Origin: Flavobacteriales bacterium
GTDB lineage: Bacteria; Bacteroidota; Bacteroidia; Flavobacteriales_D; Crocinitomicaceae
NCBI GenBank assembly: GCA_947462255.1
Contig: CANHOA010000012.1
Span: forward strand, 1 to 64,000
Direction: 5' to 3'
Length of the DNA: 64,000 nucleotides
The notes beneath the pieces are model-generated. The model worked only from the letters and a program-made list of their open reading frames with translations. It did not search any database and was not told the origin of the DNA. Position numbers and translations under genes: made by a program. Each line of letters starts with the position of its first letter. Within the stretch, counting starts at the first letter, position 1. Below, piece by piece: positions 45,301 through 54,373 of this stretch.

Positions 45301-46677
45301 GAATTAAGAACAATCGACAAGAAAAATGCTGATGGTTCTATTAAGCGTATCGTTGTTGGGCGTTCTGCAGAATTAAAAATTACAGATGAAAAAACAGGTA
45401 TTGCTATCATGAATGCTAATGTTCCTTATGGTTCAGAATTAATGGTAGAAAATAACATCAAAATTAAAAAAGGTGATGTTATCTGTAAATGGGATCCATA
45501 TAATGCCTTAATTATTTCTGAGGTAGCTGGAAAAGTGGTGTTTGATGGTATTGTTGAAGGACTTACCTTCCGTGAGGAAGTGGATGAGCAAACTGGATTT
45601 ACTGAAAAAGTAATTACAGAATCACGTGATAAAAAACGAAGTCCTGCAATTCATATTATTGATCCAAAAACGAAAGAAGTATTACGCGAATATTCACTTC
45701 CTGTTAATTCACATATTTCTGTGAATGTAGGAGATAAATTGGAAGCGGGTGATACCTTAGTGAAAATTCCAAGATTAGCGGGTAAAACCGGAGATATTAC
45801 TGGTGGACTTCCACGTGTTACGGAATTATTCGAAGCTAGAAATCCTTCCAATCCTGCAGTTGTTGCAGAAATTGATGGAACAGCTTCATTTGGTACAATT
45901 AAAAGAGGAAATAGAGAGGTTATTATTACGTCTAAATTAGGCGAAGTAAGAAAGTATTTAGTTTCCTTATCTAAACATATCCTTGTTCAACAAAATGACT
46001 TTATTCGTGCTGGCCAACCGTTATCTGATGGTGCAATTACGCCGAATGACATTTTAAATATTGAAGGTCCAACCAAAGTGCAAGAATATATCGTTAATGA
46101 AATCCAAGAGGTATATCGTCTTCAAGGTGTAAAAATTAATGATAAGCATTTCGAGGTAATTGTACGCCAAATGATGTTGAAAGCTGAGATAATGGATTCT
46201 GGTGATACGCGCTTCTTAGAAGGGCAATCGATTCACAAGGCAGATATCATGGAAGCAAATGACGAATTATTCGGAATGATGTTGGTGACGGATGCTGGAG
46301 ATTCTTATGATGTAAAAAGTGGTCAACTTATTTCCGTTCGGAGATTTAGAGATGAAAACTCTAAATTGAAACGCGAAGATAAAAATTTAGTGGTGGCTCG
46401 TGAAGCGATTTCTGCCACTTCGACTCCTTTACTTCAAGGTATTACAAGGGCATCTTTGCAAACTCAATCATTCATCTCTGCGGCATCTTTCCAAGAAACG
46501 ACGAAAGTCTTGAACGAAGCAGCAATTTCTGGAAAAGTAGATCACTTACTAGGATTGAAAGAAAATGTAATCGTTGGTCACTTAATACCAGCAGGAACAG
46601 GTGTTCGTAGTTTCCAAAAAATGATTGTCGGTTCGCAAGAAGATTATGATGTATTGGTGGAAGCCGCTGCAGAATAA
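42379..46677 (+). CDS. rpoC: RNA polymerase beta' subunit
   Basis: 1432 aa; the start could also be the ATG at 42397 ([10 protein letters not shown]). N-terminal zinc ribbon [20 protein letters not shown] (about 67), clamp, catalytic [16 protein letters not shown] (three Asp holding Mg, about 475), bridge helix/trigger-loop part ([23 protein letters not shown]) and second zinc site [13 protein letters not shown]. The length fits Bacteroidota beta'. Terminated by the hairpin at 46700. DUF3467, which normally follows rpoC in this phylum as I recall, is absent here. Confidence 0.98.
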   Translation: MTFKKEMPKKQSSFSKITISLASPELILKQSSGEVLKPETINYRTYKPERDGLFCERIFGPVKDYECHCGKYKRIRYKGIVCDRCGVEVTEKKVRRERRGHISLVVPVAHIWYFRSLPNKIGYLLGLPTKKLDQIIYYERYVVIQAGAAANIEGEELAHMDFIEEEKYLDILEDPSMKDNHHLEDTDPNKFIAKMGAEALHDLLKRLDLEDMSYKLRIKAETETSVQRKNEALKRLQVVEAMRDSQKRIENNPEWMIVKVVPVIPPELRPLVPLDGGRFATSDLNDLYRRVIIRNNRLKRLIEIKAPEVILRNEKRMLQESVDSLFDNSRKSSAVKTESNRALKSLSDSLKGKQGRFRQNLLGKRVDYSARSVIVVGPDLKLHECGLPKDMAAELYKPFIIRKMIERGIVKTVKSAKKIVDRKEPVVWDILENILKGHPVLLNRAPTLHRLGIQAFQPKLIEGKAIRLHPLVTTAFNADFDGDQMAVHLPLGNAAILEAQMLMLASHNILNPANGAPIAVPSQDMVLGLYYITKGKVSTKDEVLKGEGSIFYSPKEVIIAFNEKQLDLHAHIKVKTYDLNADGVPELRILETTCGRILFNENVPREVGYINDVLTKKALRDIIGEVLKISGTSRTAKFLDDIKELGYEMAFRGGLSFNLDDIIIPKEKEALVLKAENEVKDVMMNYNMGLITNNERYNQIIDIWTHTNSRLTATLMDQLKTDRQGFNSIYMMFDSGARGSKEQIRQLSGMRGLMAKPQKSGASVQEIIENPILSNFKEGLSILEYFISTHGARKGLADTALKTADAGYLTRRLVDVAQDVVINSNDCGTLRGIVATSLKKNDEIVEPLYDRILGRTSVHDVYIPDTDNLIVAAGEIITESFAKEIETSGIDEVEIRSVLTCEMRRGVCSKCYGRNLSNHRLAQIGDAVGVIAAQSIGEPGTQLTLRTFHVGGTASNIADISDMKAKANGKLEMEELRTIDKKNADGSIKRIVVGRSAELKITDEKTGIAIMNANVPYGSELMVENNIKIKKGDVICKWDPYNALIISEVAGKVVFDGIVEGLTFREEVDEQTGFTEKVITESRDKKRSPAIHIIDPKTKEVLREYSLPVNSHISVNVGDKLEAGDTLVKIPRLAGKTGDITGGLPRVTELFEARNPSNPAVVAEIDGTASFGTIKRGNREVIITSKLGEVRKYLVSLSKHILVQQNDFIRAGQPLSDGAITPNDILNIEGPTKVQEYIVNEIQEVYRLQGVKINDKHFEVIVRQMMLKAEIMDSGDTRFLEGQSIHKADIMEANDELFGMMLVTDAGDSYDVKSGQLISVRRFRDENSKLKREDKNLVVAREAISATSTPLLQGITRASLQTQSFISAASFQETTKVLNEAAISGKVDHLLGLKENVIVGHLIPAGTGVRSFQKMIVGSQEDYDVLVEAAAE

Positions 46678-46699
46678 TTAATCGATAAAGATAAAATCA

Positions 46700-46729
46700 A
46701 AAAGGAGCATAATATGCTCCTTTTTTTTT
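46700..46729. terminator. Terminator of rpoC, facing recG
   Basis: AAAAGGAGCAT/ATGCTCCTTTT form a stem of about 11 bp with a 3-nt loop and nine T. The A-run on the other side makes it work in both directions, serving rpoC and the converging recG. Confidence 0.9.
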
Positions 46730-48824
46730 ACCCTATCGTTCCCCAGTTGGGACGTTCCTTTAATAAGGTGATGACTTTTTCACGAAGTTTTTGATGCGCA
46801 GGTAATAGGAGGTCAGGATCATTTTCAATAAGTTGCTTTGCTGTTTCTCTCGCACTATTAACAATCTCTCCATCTTTTGATAAATCAGCAATTTTCAATT
46901 CTAAAATACCGCTTTGCTGTGTACCCATTAAATCACCTGGCCCACGCAATTGTAAATCAACTTCGGCAATTTCAAATCCGTCACTTGTTGCAACCATCGT
47001 TCCCATTCGCTTTTTTGCTTCTTTTGAAAGTTCATAGCCTGTCATTAATATGCAATAGGACTTTTCTGCTCCTCGACCAACTCTTCCCCGCAATTGGTGA
47101 AGTTGTGCTAAACCAAAGCGCTCGGCACTTTCGATGATCATGACGGATGCATTGGGTACGTTTACACCAACCTCTATGACGGTTGTGGCAACCATAATAT
47201 GCGTTTCTCCTTTTATAAAGCGCTGCATTTCGTATTCTTTTGCATCTGGCTTCATTTTCCCATGAACAATGCTGACTTGATATTCTGGCATTGGAAAAGA
47301 GCGTGAAATCGCTTCAAATCCATCCATTAAGTTATTAAAGTCTAATTTTTCACTCTCTTTTATTAAGGGATATACAATGTAGATTTGCCTCCCTAAAGCA
47401 ATCTCTTTGCGCATAAAACCAAATAAGGCTAAACGGTGGCTATCAAAGCGATGAATCGTTGAGATTGGTTTTCTCCCTGGAGGTAATTCATCGATGACTG
47501 AGACATCGAGGTCGCCATAAAATGTCATGGCCAAAGTTCTCGGAATAGGCGTCGCTGTCATGACTAATATATGAGGTGGAATGCTATTTTTTCTCCACAT
47601 TTTTCCACGTTGGGCCACACCGAAACGGTGCTGCTCATCAATGACCACGAACCCTAAATTATGAAATTGAACAGGATCCTCTAATAAGGCATGGGTACCA
47701 ATTAATATATTTATTTCTCCTTTTTCCAATGCGGCAAATAGAGGTATTCTAGCCGCTTTTTTTGTTGAACCAGTTAAGAGGGCTAGTTTAATGTCAATAT
47801 CTTTTACTAATTCACGAATGGTTTCGTAATGTTGGTTTGCTAAAATTTCTGTCGGGGCCATTATACAGGCCTGAAATCGATTGCCAACAGCAATAAGCAT
47901 AGCAATAAGTGCAACCAACGTTTTTCCGCTACCAACATCGCCTTGCAACAAACGATTCATGTGATGGCCTTTTAAGAAGTCTTTACGGATTTCTTTTATG
48001 ACGCGTTTTTGGGCATTGGTTAATTCAAAAGGTAAATGATGAGCGTAAAATTGATTCAGTAATTCTCCAGATTGTTCGAAAACATGCCCTTTAATCGCCT
48101 GTATCCGAGTGCCTTTTCGAATCAGCATTTCTAATTGTAAAAAAAATAGCTCTTCGAATTTTAATCGAAATCTTGCTTGCTTAATGTCTATTTCGTTGTT
48201 GGGTCGATGTATTTTTTTTAAGGCTTCTGATCTAGAAATTAGTTCCTGTTCTTTTATGATGTTCTCCGGCAGAAATTCCTTGGTTTGGATATCGTGCTGA
48301 AAAAATAAGTGTTGAACGAGTTTCTCTATTCCTTTTGTGTTTAATCCTTTTTGGTTTAATTTTTCTGTACTGGAATAAAAGGGCTGAAATCCTGCCTTTT
48401 TCGATACTTCGTTCATCGGAGTAAGTTCAGGATGAGGAATAGTCCAAACGCCATTGATTACTTTTGCTTTGCCAAAAGCTTGATAGGGTAAACCTGCGAC
48501 AAGCATTTGCTTAATCCATTGACCTCCTTGAAACCAAATAAACTCGATGCTACCAGTTGAATCGGTGAAGCGTGCACTTAAGCGTTTGAAACGAGTAGTG
48601 CCAACTTCCTTAATGTTATCAATGGTTCCTACTAATTGAACATAGGAATCAATGTAGGGTAATTCACTGCATTTATGATAAATGGAGCGATCAAGGTACC
48701 GATATGGATAGGTGTGGAGCAAATCTCCATAGGTGAATATTCCTAATTCTTTTTGAAGCAGTTGAGCACGTTGAGGACCTACTCCCTTCAGAAATTCAAT
48801 CGGTGTTTGAAGTAATTCACTCAT
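46728..48824 (-). CDS. recG: ATP-dependent DNA helicase RecG
   Basis: The 698-aa helicase reverses stalled replication forks and processes Holliday junctions. N-terminal wedge/OB-fold (YPYRYLDRSIYHKC, VQLVGTIDNIKEVG), Walker A LLQGDVGSGKTLVALIA (about 293), VVIDEQHRFGVAQR (DEQH, about 396), MTATPIPRTLAM, and the motif VI area ERFGLAQLHQLRGRVGRG (about 590). Full length. It lies 24 nt behind accA on the same strand. Confidence 0.97.
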   Translation of the reverse strand: MSELLQTPIEFLKGVGPQRAQLLQKELGIFTYGDLLHTYPYRYLDRSIYHKCSELPYIDSYVQLVGTIDNIKEVGTTRFKRLSARFTDSTGSIEFIWFQGGQWIKQMLVAGLPYQAFGKAKVINGVWTIPHPELTPMNEVSKKAGFQPFYSSTEKLNQKGLNTKGIEKLVQHLFFQHDIQTKEFLPENIIKEQELISRSEALKKIHRPNNEIDIKQARFRLKFEELFFLQLEMLIRKGTRIQAIKGHVFEQSGELLNQFYAHHLPFELTNAQKRVIKEIRKDFLKGHHMNRLLQGDVGSGKTLVALIAMLIAVGNRFQACIMAPTEILANQHYETIRELVKDIDIKLALLTGSTKKAARIPLFAALEKGEINILIGTHALLEDPVQFHNLGFVVIDEQHRFGVAQRGKMWRKNSIPPHILVMTATPIPRTLAMTFYGDLDVSVIDELPPGRKPISTIHRFDSHRLALFGFMRKEIALGRQIYIVYPLIKESEKLDFNNLMDGFEAISRSFPMPEYQVSIVHGKMKPDAKEYEMQRFIKGETHIMVATTVIEVGVNVPNASVMIIESAERFGLAQLHQLRGRVGRGAEKSYCILMTGYELSKEAKKRMGTMVATSDGFEIAEVDLQLRGPGDLMGTQQSGILELKIADLSKDGEIVNSARETAKQLIENDPDLLLPAHQKLREKVITLLKERPNWGTIG

Positions 48825-48848
48825 GTTTAGCGTTTAGGTGGCTGTTCG

Positions 48849-49802
48849 CTACTTCCAAACACCCATTTTATTGAATTTTTCAATCCTGTCGTTTATGCGT
48901 TTCTCAGGTGTTTGCTGATCTAACTCTTTTAAATAAGATAAAATCGCCCGCTTTACATTTCCAAAATTTTCTTCTTGTGAACGATGTGCTCCATTGACAG
49001 GCTCAGGAATAACAGCATCTACTAAACCATTTTTTTTCATGTCGGTGGAGGTTAGCTTTAAGGCTTCAGCTGCTATTTCTTTGTAGTCCCATGATCGCCA
49101 AAGAATCGAAGAACATGACTCAGGTGAAATCACCGAATACCACGTATTTTCTAGCATAACGACTTTATCCCCAACGCCAATGCCTAATGCACCACCCGAA
49201 GCCCCCTCGCCAATAATGATACATATTACGGGAACTTTCAAGCGCATCATTTCATAAATATTTCGAGCAATGGCTTCTCCTTGACATCGTTCCTCTGCTT
49301 CTAATCCTGGAAATGCTCCAGGCGTATCGATAAAGGTGACAATGGGCTTATTGAATTTCTCTGCCAACTTCATCAATCGTAATGCCTTTCTGTATCCTTC
49401 TGGATTGGGCATTCCAAAATTTCGGTATTGTCTCATTTTAGTATTAATACCTTTCTGTTGACCAATAAACATAACACTTCGGCCATCAATAGCACCAAAT
49501 CCTCCGATCATGGCTTTGTCATCTTTTACTCCTCTATCTCCATGTAATTCCAAAAAATTACCACCCGTTATGGCATCAATATAAGCTAAAGTATATGGTC
49601 GATCAGGATGTCTTGATAACTGAACGCGCTGCCAAGGACTTAGGTTTGAAAAAATTTCTTTTGAAGTAGCTTTTAGCTTTTTTTCTAATTCTATTATTTT
49701 ATCCTGCATGTCTACGCTAGTAGAAATACCGATTTCTTTGGTTTGTAAAATTTGTTCTTCAAGGGCGCGTATAGGCTCTTCAAAATCTAGATAAGTCGAC
49801 AT
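48849..49802 (-). CDS. accA: Acetyl-CoA carboxylase carboxyltransferase alpha subunit
   Basis: 317 aa, normal for AccA. With AccD it transfers CO2 from biotin to acetyl-CoA, giving malonyl-CoA for fatty-acid synthesis. Motifs: [59 protein letters not shown], and [22 protein letters not shown] (oxyanion glycines). Probably co-transcribed with recG; its promoter region is shared with the divergent ispE. Confidence 0.97.
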   Translation of the reverse strand: MSTYLDFEEPIRALEEQILQTKEIGISTSVDMQDKIIELEKKLKATSKEIFSNLSPWQRVQLSRHPDRPYTLAYIDAITGGNFLELHGDRGVKDDKAMIGGFGAIDGRSVMFIGQQKGINTKMRQYRNFGMPNPEGYRKALRLMKLAEKFNKPIVTFIDTPGAFPGLEAEERCQGEAIARNIYEMMRLKVPVICIIIGEGASGGALGIGVGDKVVMLENTWYSVISPESCSSILWRSWDYKEIAAEALKLTSTDMKKNGLVDAVIPEPVNGAHRSQEENFGNVKRAILSYLKELDQQTPEKRINDRIEKFNKMGVWK

Positions 49803-49821
49803 ATTGTATCAAATTAATACA

Positions 49822-49857
49822 CAAAATTAAGAAAATTGCTTTGTTCTTCTAATTTTG
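49822..49857. promoter_or_regulatory. Divergent promoters of accA and ispE
   Basis: Minus-strand TAATTTTG (49822-49829) lies 19 nt before the accA ATG; plus-strand TAATTTTG (49850-49857) lies 4 nt before the ispE ATG. The same 8-mer serves both directions across 59 nt, with a normal leader for accA and almost none for ispE. Confidence 0.6.
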
Positions 49858-49861
49858 TACT

Positions 49862-50668
49862 ATGATCTTATTCCCAAATGCTAAAATTAATTTAGGATTA
49901 CATGTATTACTTAAGCGTAATGATGGCTTTCATGAAATTGAAAGTTGCATGTATCCTATACCGCTTTGTGATATTTTGGAAATTATTCCAGCACAGAAGT
50001 TTTCCTTCGTGCAAACTGGTATCTCTTTTCCGCCAAGTGCTGAAAAAAACTTATGCGAAAAGGCTTACGATTTACTTTCTCAAAATTTTAATGTCCCACC
50101 GGTATATATCCATCTTCGAAAACAAATTCCTTCCGGAGCAGGACTAGGGGGAGGGTCATCGGATGCTGCATTTGTACTTAAAGGATTAAATGAATTATTT
50201 TCTTTGAACTTATCGAACGAAACGTTAGAAACCTTGTCCGCAGAATTAGGAAGCGACTGCCCTTTCTTTATTGCCAACGTTCCTTCTATTGTAAGAGGGA
50301 GAGGGGAAATTCTATCTCCATTCAATCTTGATTTGAAAGGAACATTTTTAGTGCTCATAAATCCCGATATTCATGTCAGTACCAAAGATGCTTATGCTAT
50401 TGTTAGGCCAAAAAAAGCGGTCAATAAATTAGAGGAAGTACTTTCATATAATCGAAACGAATGGAAATCGTCTCTTATAAATGATTTTCAAGATTCTATT
50501 GCTCAAAATTATCCTGTAATCTCTGAGACAATCGATTTCTTATATCAAAATGGCGCCAATTATGCCGCTATGTCTGGAAGTGGTTCAACGGTATTCGGCC
50601 TTTTTGATTTCACTCCTCCCGCTGAAATTCGAATTACAAAAGCGCCTATTTTTATCGGAGAGCTCTAA
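49862..50668 (+). CDS. ispE: 4-diphosphocytidyl-2-C-methyl-D-erythritol kinase
   Basis: The 268-aa GHMP kinase of the non-mevalonate isoprenoid pathway. Start FPNAKINLGLHVLLKRNDGFHEIESCMYPI, the ATP-binding PSGAGLGGGSSDAAFVLKGL (about 91) and the C-terminal GHMP loop AAMSGSGSTVFGLF (about 237) are clear. Slightly short but within the usual range for Bacteroidota. It diverges from accA. Confidence 0.96.
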   Translation: MILFPNAKINLGLHVLLKRNDGFHEIESCMYPIPLCDILEIIPAQKFSFVQTGISFPPSAEKNLCEKAYDLLSQNFNVPPVYIHLRKQIPSGAGLGGGSSDAAFVLKGLNELFSLNLSNETLETLSAELGSDCPFFIANVPSIVRGRGEILSPFNLDLKGTFLVLINPDIHVSTKDAYAIVRPKKAVNKLEEVLSYNRNEWKSSLINDFQDSIAQNYPVISETIDFLYQNGANYAAMSGSGSTVFGLFDFTPPAEIRITKAPIFIGEL

Positions 50669-50750
50669 TATAAAGAACGGTCAATAAGTTTTTTTTCCAA
50701 AAAAAATACACTTATGTTTGCTTATTGTATTATTATTTTTAATTTTATGT

Positions 50751-50787
50751 TGTCATTTTGACACTAAGTATTATTTTTTTAACCTTT
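50751..50787 (+). promoter_or_regulatory. Promoter/operator region of the alpha-glucan locus, site 1
   Basis: The palindrome TGTCATTTTGACA (50751-50763) is followed by CTAAG. Its TTTTG may serve as the -33 box. A clear TAnnTTTG is missing (nearest are TATTTTTT at 50772 and TAACCTTT at 50780). The same palindrome-plus-YTAAG layout recurs before susC at 60170. Confidence 0.5.
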
Positions 50788-50800
50788 TAAATCTTTTTTT

Positions 50801-51541
50801 ATGAAAAAAATCTTTACGCTAATTTCTGCTTGTTTAGTGGGTGCTGTGGCTATCGCTCAAGCAGACGTGACTTTTCAAGTAGATGTCACTAACTACGTTG
50901 CTGGAGGAGCAACAATCGACGGTACAGGTATTCGTGTTGCTGGTAATTTTTCTGGTAATGGTGCTAGTGCCAATGGAGGTCCTATGGCCGATTGGTCACC
51001 AACAAATGCTGGTTCTGCCATGACAGACATTGGAAACAATATTTGGGAAATTGTGGTTACATTCCCTGCTGCTGGTGGAAACCTAACGTACAAATTTGTA
51101 AATGGTAACTGGGGTATGAATGAAGGTACAGATCCAATGAGCACAATCGCTACTGGTGGTTGTGGTGTAGATGATGGCGCTGGAAACATTAACCGCACGA
51201 TGGTTATCCCAAGTGTTGGAACAACTGTACGTTACTGTTGGGACATGTGTTTGTACGCATGCAACGGAAGTGGAGCAAATGTTACAGAAGGCAGCATCTC
51301 TAATTTAGTGGTTTCTCCAAATCCTGCTACTGATGTAACTACTTTTGCATTTGAAACAAATGAAAACAATGCGACCGTTACTTTATTTGATCTTTCAGGT
51401 AAAACAGTAGCTGAGCAAACTGCCGTTACAGGTGCATCTAATCAAATTGAGGTGAATACCGCTAATTTAATGGCTGGTTATTATATCTATTCAGTGAAAG
51501 CTGGAGACGATGTTGTTACAGGTAAATTAATGAAGAAATAA
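50801..51541 (+). CDS. T9SS-exported starch-binding-like protein
   Basis: The 246-aa secreted protein (signal peptide to about 20) has one beta-sandwich module, VTFQVDVTNYVAGGATIDGTGIRVAGNFSG through WEIVVTFPAAGGNLTYKFVNGNW, of the kind seen in starch-binding (CBM20/48-like) units, and a T9SS type A domain from LVVSPNPATDVTTF to KLMKK. It has no enzyme motif. As first gene of the alpha-glucan locus, directly before a secreted amylase, it likely binds starch at the cell surface, a functional counterpart of SusE/SusF built on the T9SS. A terminator follows, so it should be made in excess over the genes behind it. Confidence 0.8.
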   Translation: MKKIFTLISACLVGAVAIAQADVTFQVDVTNYVAGGATIDGTGIRVAGNFSGNGASANGGPMADWSPTNAGSAMTDIGNNIWEIVVTFPAAGGNLTYKFVNGNWGMNEGTDPMSTIATGGCGVDDGAGNINRTMVIPSVGTTVRYCWDMCLYACNGSGANVTEGSISNLVVSPNPATDVTTFAFETNENNATVTLFDLSGKTVAEQTAVTGASNQIEVNTANLMAGYYIYSVKAGDDVVTGKLMKK

Positions 51542-51560
51542 TCTTTATTGTTCTTTTTTG

Positions 51561-51590
51561 AAAAGCCTATGTGAAAGCATAGGCTTTTTC
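51561..51590 (+). terminator. Terminator after the starch-binding-like gene
   Basis: A perfect 11-bp stem AAAAGCCTATG/CATAGGCTTTT with a 6-nt loop and a T-rich end. It stands 15 nt before the amylase gene, which has no visible promoter of its own, so part of the message must read through. Confidence 0.9.
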
Positions 51591-51604
51591 TTTACCTTAT
51601 TCTT

Positions 51605-54373
51605 ATGAAAACGAGATTTAAATCACTTTTCTTTTTACTTGTTTTAACGTTTTCGTTAAATGGACAAATTTTAGAGCTTAGTCCCGCTTTTCCTACGGTA
51701 AATGATGTGGTTACTATCGTTTATGATGCGTCTCAAGGCAATGCTGCCCTGCTCGGTGTAAACCAAGTGTATTGTCATGCTGGATTGATTACTTCTACAA
51801 GTACCTCTCCAACCAATTGGCAGTATGTTCAAGGAAATTGGGGGCAAGCAGACCCACAGGTTCAAATGACCAACCTTGGCAATAATAAGCATTCAATAAC
51901 CATTAATATAGCTACTTTTTATGGTTTTCCAGTGAATACAAATGTCTTGAAATTGGCGTTTGTTTTCAGAAATCAAGCGGGAACAACAGTAGGTCGCGCT
52001 GCCGATGGCAGTGATATTTATTATGATATTTACCCCGTTAACGGTGGCCTTCAAGCGGCTATCTTCAATCCTATTCCGCCCTTACTGATAGATTTAAATC
52101 AAAGTTTCATCTTCAAAGGGCAATCCAATCAAATCGCAAGTCTAAGCCTTAAACAGGATGGATTGCTTATTCAAGCAGCTAATAATACAACTGTTTTGAA
52201 CTACAATATGACGGCAACTTCTGCGGGAACGCATACCTTATTATTTGAGGCAAACAATGGAACCACCATTCAAAAAGATAGCCTTGTTTATACTGTAAAT
52301 CCGTCGGTTTCTTATGTAAATCCGCCACTAGGCATTAAAAATGGAGCAAATCACATCAATGATTCGACCGTTATATTTCAACTTTATGCACCCGAAAAAA
52401 ACCATGTTTACCTGATCGGTGATTTCAATAATTGGACGGCTACTGCGCCTTATCACATGAACTGTTCAATCGACTCAAGCCGTTGGTGGTTGATGTTAGA
52501 TAACCTAAATCCAGGTCAGAAATATGCCTATCAATATTTAATTGTCGGTCAAGCAGCTTATGCTGATCCACTCAGCACCCTTATACTAGACCCCAGTAAC
52601 GACGGTTTTGTGGGTTCAATAACTTTTCCAAATATGCATCCTTACCCAACTGGTTTGACTACTGGGATGGTATCCGTTTATGAAACCACCCCCCAAGTGT
52701 ATAATTGGCAAAATTTATTCATTCGCCCGGAGAAGAAAGATTTGGTGATCTACGAACTTCTTATCAGGGATTTTGTCACTGCCAGAAACTACCAAACCCT
52801 AATTGATACCATTGCTTATTTGGATCAATTGGGAATCAACGCCATTGAATTGATGCCTAATTTTGAATTTGAGGGCAATCAAAGTTGGGGCTATAACCCT
52901 TCTTTTCACCACGCTTTAGATAAATATTACGGTACCGCTCAGAAATTCAAGGAATTTGTAGATACGTGTCATGGAAGAGGAATTGCTGTTATTACGGACA
53001 TGGTTTTAAATCATGCTTTTGGACAAAATCCCATGGTTAACATGTATTGGGACGCTTTAAATAGCAGGCCCGCAGCAAATAACCCTTGGTTCAATGCGGT
53101 TTGTCCACATCCACCAAACTGCTGGGGATATGACTTCAATCACTCAAGCTCTGCGACCAAAGAATATGTTGATCAGGTCAATCGGTATTGGATTCAGGAG
53201 TACCATATCGACGGGATTCGTTTTGATTTCACCAAGGGTTTTGCTAATACCGCTGCAAGTTACAGTATCGAGCGCATCAATAATATCAAACGCATGTCTG
53301 ATAGCATTTGGTCCTTTGACCCTAGTCAGTATGTGATTCTTGAGCATTGGTGCGACAACAACGAAGAAGAACAATTGGCTGATTACGGTTGTATGCTGTG
53401 GGGGAATGTTACTTTTGGTTATCAAAATGCTGCCAAAGGGTTTATCGCTAATTCGAGTTTAATGAATGGTATCTATACCAGTAGAACATGGGCCCTGCCT
53501 CATCTTATTACCTATATGGAAAGTCACGATGAAGAAAGATTGATGTACGAAGCCATTACCTACGGTAACGCGACAAATCCTTTACACAATGCGAAGGATC
53601 CATATACGGCCTTGGGTAGAATGCAAGGATTAGCGGTGAGCTTCTTGACCCAACCCGGACCGAGAATGATTTGGCAATTTGGTGAAATCGGCTACGACAT
53701 TTCAATAGATTATCCTTGCCGAACGTGCAACAAACCCATTCTTTGGAGCTATTTACAACAAGGCCGACGCCAACAACTACTCGATGTTTATAAAGCTACT
53801 TTGGCTTTGCGCAACAATTACGAAACCTTTCGCTCCTTGAATTTTCAAGCCAGTTTAGGAGCAGGTATCAAACGCATGATTATGAATCATTCTAGCATGA
53901 ACGGAATTTCATTGGTGAATGTGGATGTAAACGTGGCTTCAGCTGTTCCAGCTTTTCAGCATACCGGTTGGTGGTATGAATATTTTTCAGGAGATAGCCT
54001 CAACGTTAGCAATGTGAATAGTGGAATCGTTTTACAAGCTGGCGAGTACCGCGTATACACCGATATCAAATTACCTAAACCATACATTACCTCCGTGGCG
54101 AGTTTAGAAGAATTGGAGACCGAAGCGTTTGAGTTTAAGGTTTATCCTGTTCCTTTTGATGAAAGCTTGAGCTTTTCCTTCGACGCAGATGGCTTTTTGC
54201 CCTACGAGATACAATGGTATACTTCTGAAGGACAACTAGTAGATTCCAAAAAAGGATTCTCTAATTATGGTCTAAATACCTTGGATTGGAAAAATATTCA
54301 AGTTCCTCCAGGAACGTATTTGATCGTGCTGCAACTAGGAAATCAATTCACTTCAAAAATTATAGTAAAATGA
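51605..54373 (+). CDS. T9SS-exported GH13 alpha-amylase family enzyme
   Basis: The 922-aa secreted enzyme has a signal peptide (to about 20), N-terminal beta domains, an E-set/CBM48-like module (about 255-330, HVYLIGDFNNWTA), the GH13 barrel (about 378-760) and a T9SS type A domain (FKVYPVPFDESLSF to TSKIIVK). Conserved regions: I ITDMVLNHAF, II GIRFDFTKG with nucleophile Asp541, III ILEHW with acid Glu580, IV MESHDEER with Asp642. It should cut starch or glycogen outside the cell. The stop overlaps the start of the CotH gene (ATGA), coupling the two. Confidence 0.92.
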   Translation: MKTRFKSLFFLLVLTFSLNGQILELSPAFPTVNDVVTIVYDASQGNAALLGVNQVYCHAGLITSTSTSPTNWQYVQGNWGQADPQVQMTNLGNNKHSITINIATFYGFPVNTNVLKLAFVFRNQAGTTVGRAADGSDIYYDIYPVNGGLQAAIFNPIPPLLIDLNQSFIFKGQSNQIASLSLKQDGLLIQAANNTTVLNYNMTATSAGTHTLLFEANNGTTIQKDSLVYTVNPSVSYVNPPLGIKNGANHINDSTVIFQLYAPEKNHVYLIGDFNNWTATAPYHMNCSIDSSRWWLMLDNLNPGQKYAYQYLIVGQAAYADPLSTLILDPSNDGFVGSITFPNMHPYPTGLTTGMVSVYETTPQVYNWQNLFIRPEKKDLVIYELLIRDFVTARNYQTLIDTIAYLDQLGINAIELMPNFEFEGNQSWGYNPSFHHALDKYYGTAQKFKEFVDTCHGRGIAVITDMVLNHAFGQNPMVNMYWDALNSRPAANNPWFNAVCPHPPNCWGYDFNHSSSATKEYVDQVNRYWIQEYHIDGIRFDFTKGFANTAASYSIERINNIKRMSDSIWSFDPSQYVILEHWCDNNEEEQLADYGCMLWGNVTFGYQNAAKGFIANSSLMNGIYTSRTWALPHLITYMESHDEERLMYEAITYGNATNPLHNAKDPYTALGRMQGLAVSFLTQPGPRMIWQFGEIGYDISIDYPCRTCNKPILWSYLQQGRRQQLLDVYKATLALRNNYETFRSLNFQASLGAGIKRMIMNHSSMNGISLVNVDVNVASAVPAFQHTGWWYEYFSGDSLNVSNVNSGIVLQAGEYRVYTDIKLPKPYITSVASLEELETEAFEFKVYPVPFDESLSFSFDADGFLPYEIQWYTSEGQLVDSKKGFSNYGLNTLDWKNIQVPPGTYLIVLQLGNQFTSKIIVK

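Noticed and set aside
54286-54369. 84-nt extension of the CotH gene into the amylase
   Set aside because: It overlaps the amylase's sorting domain in another frame; ATG 54370 gives a clean signal peptide and an ATGA overlap.
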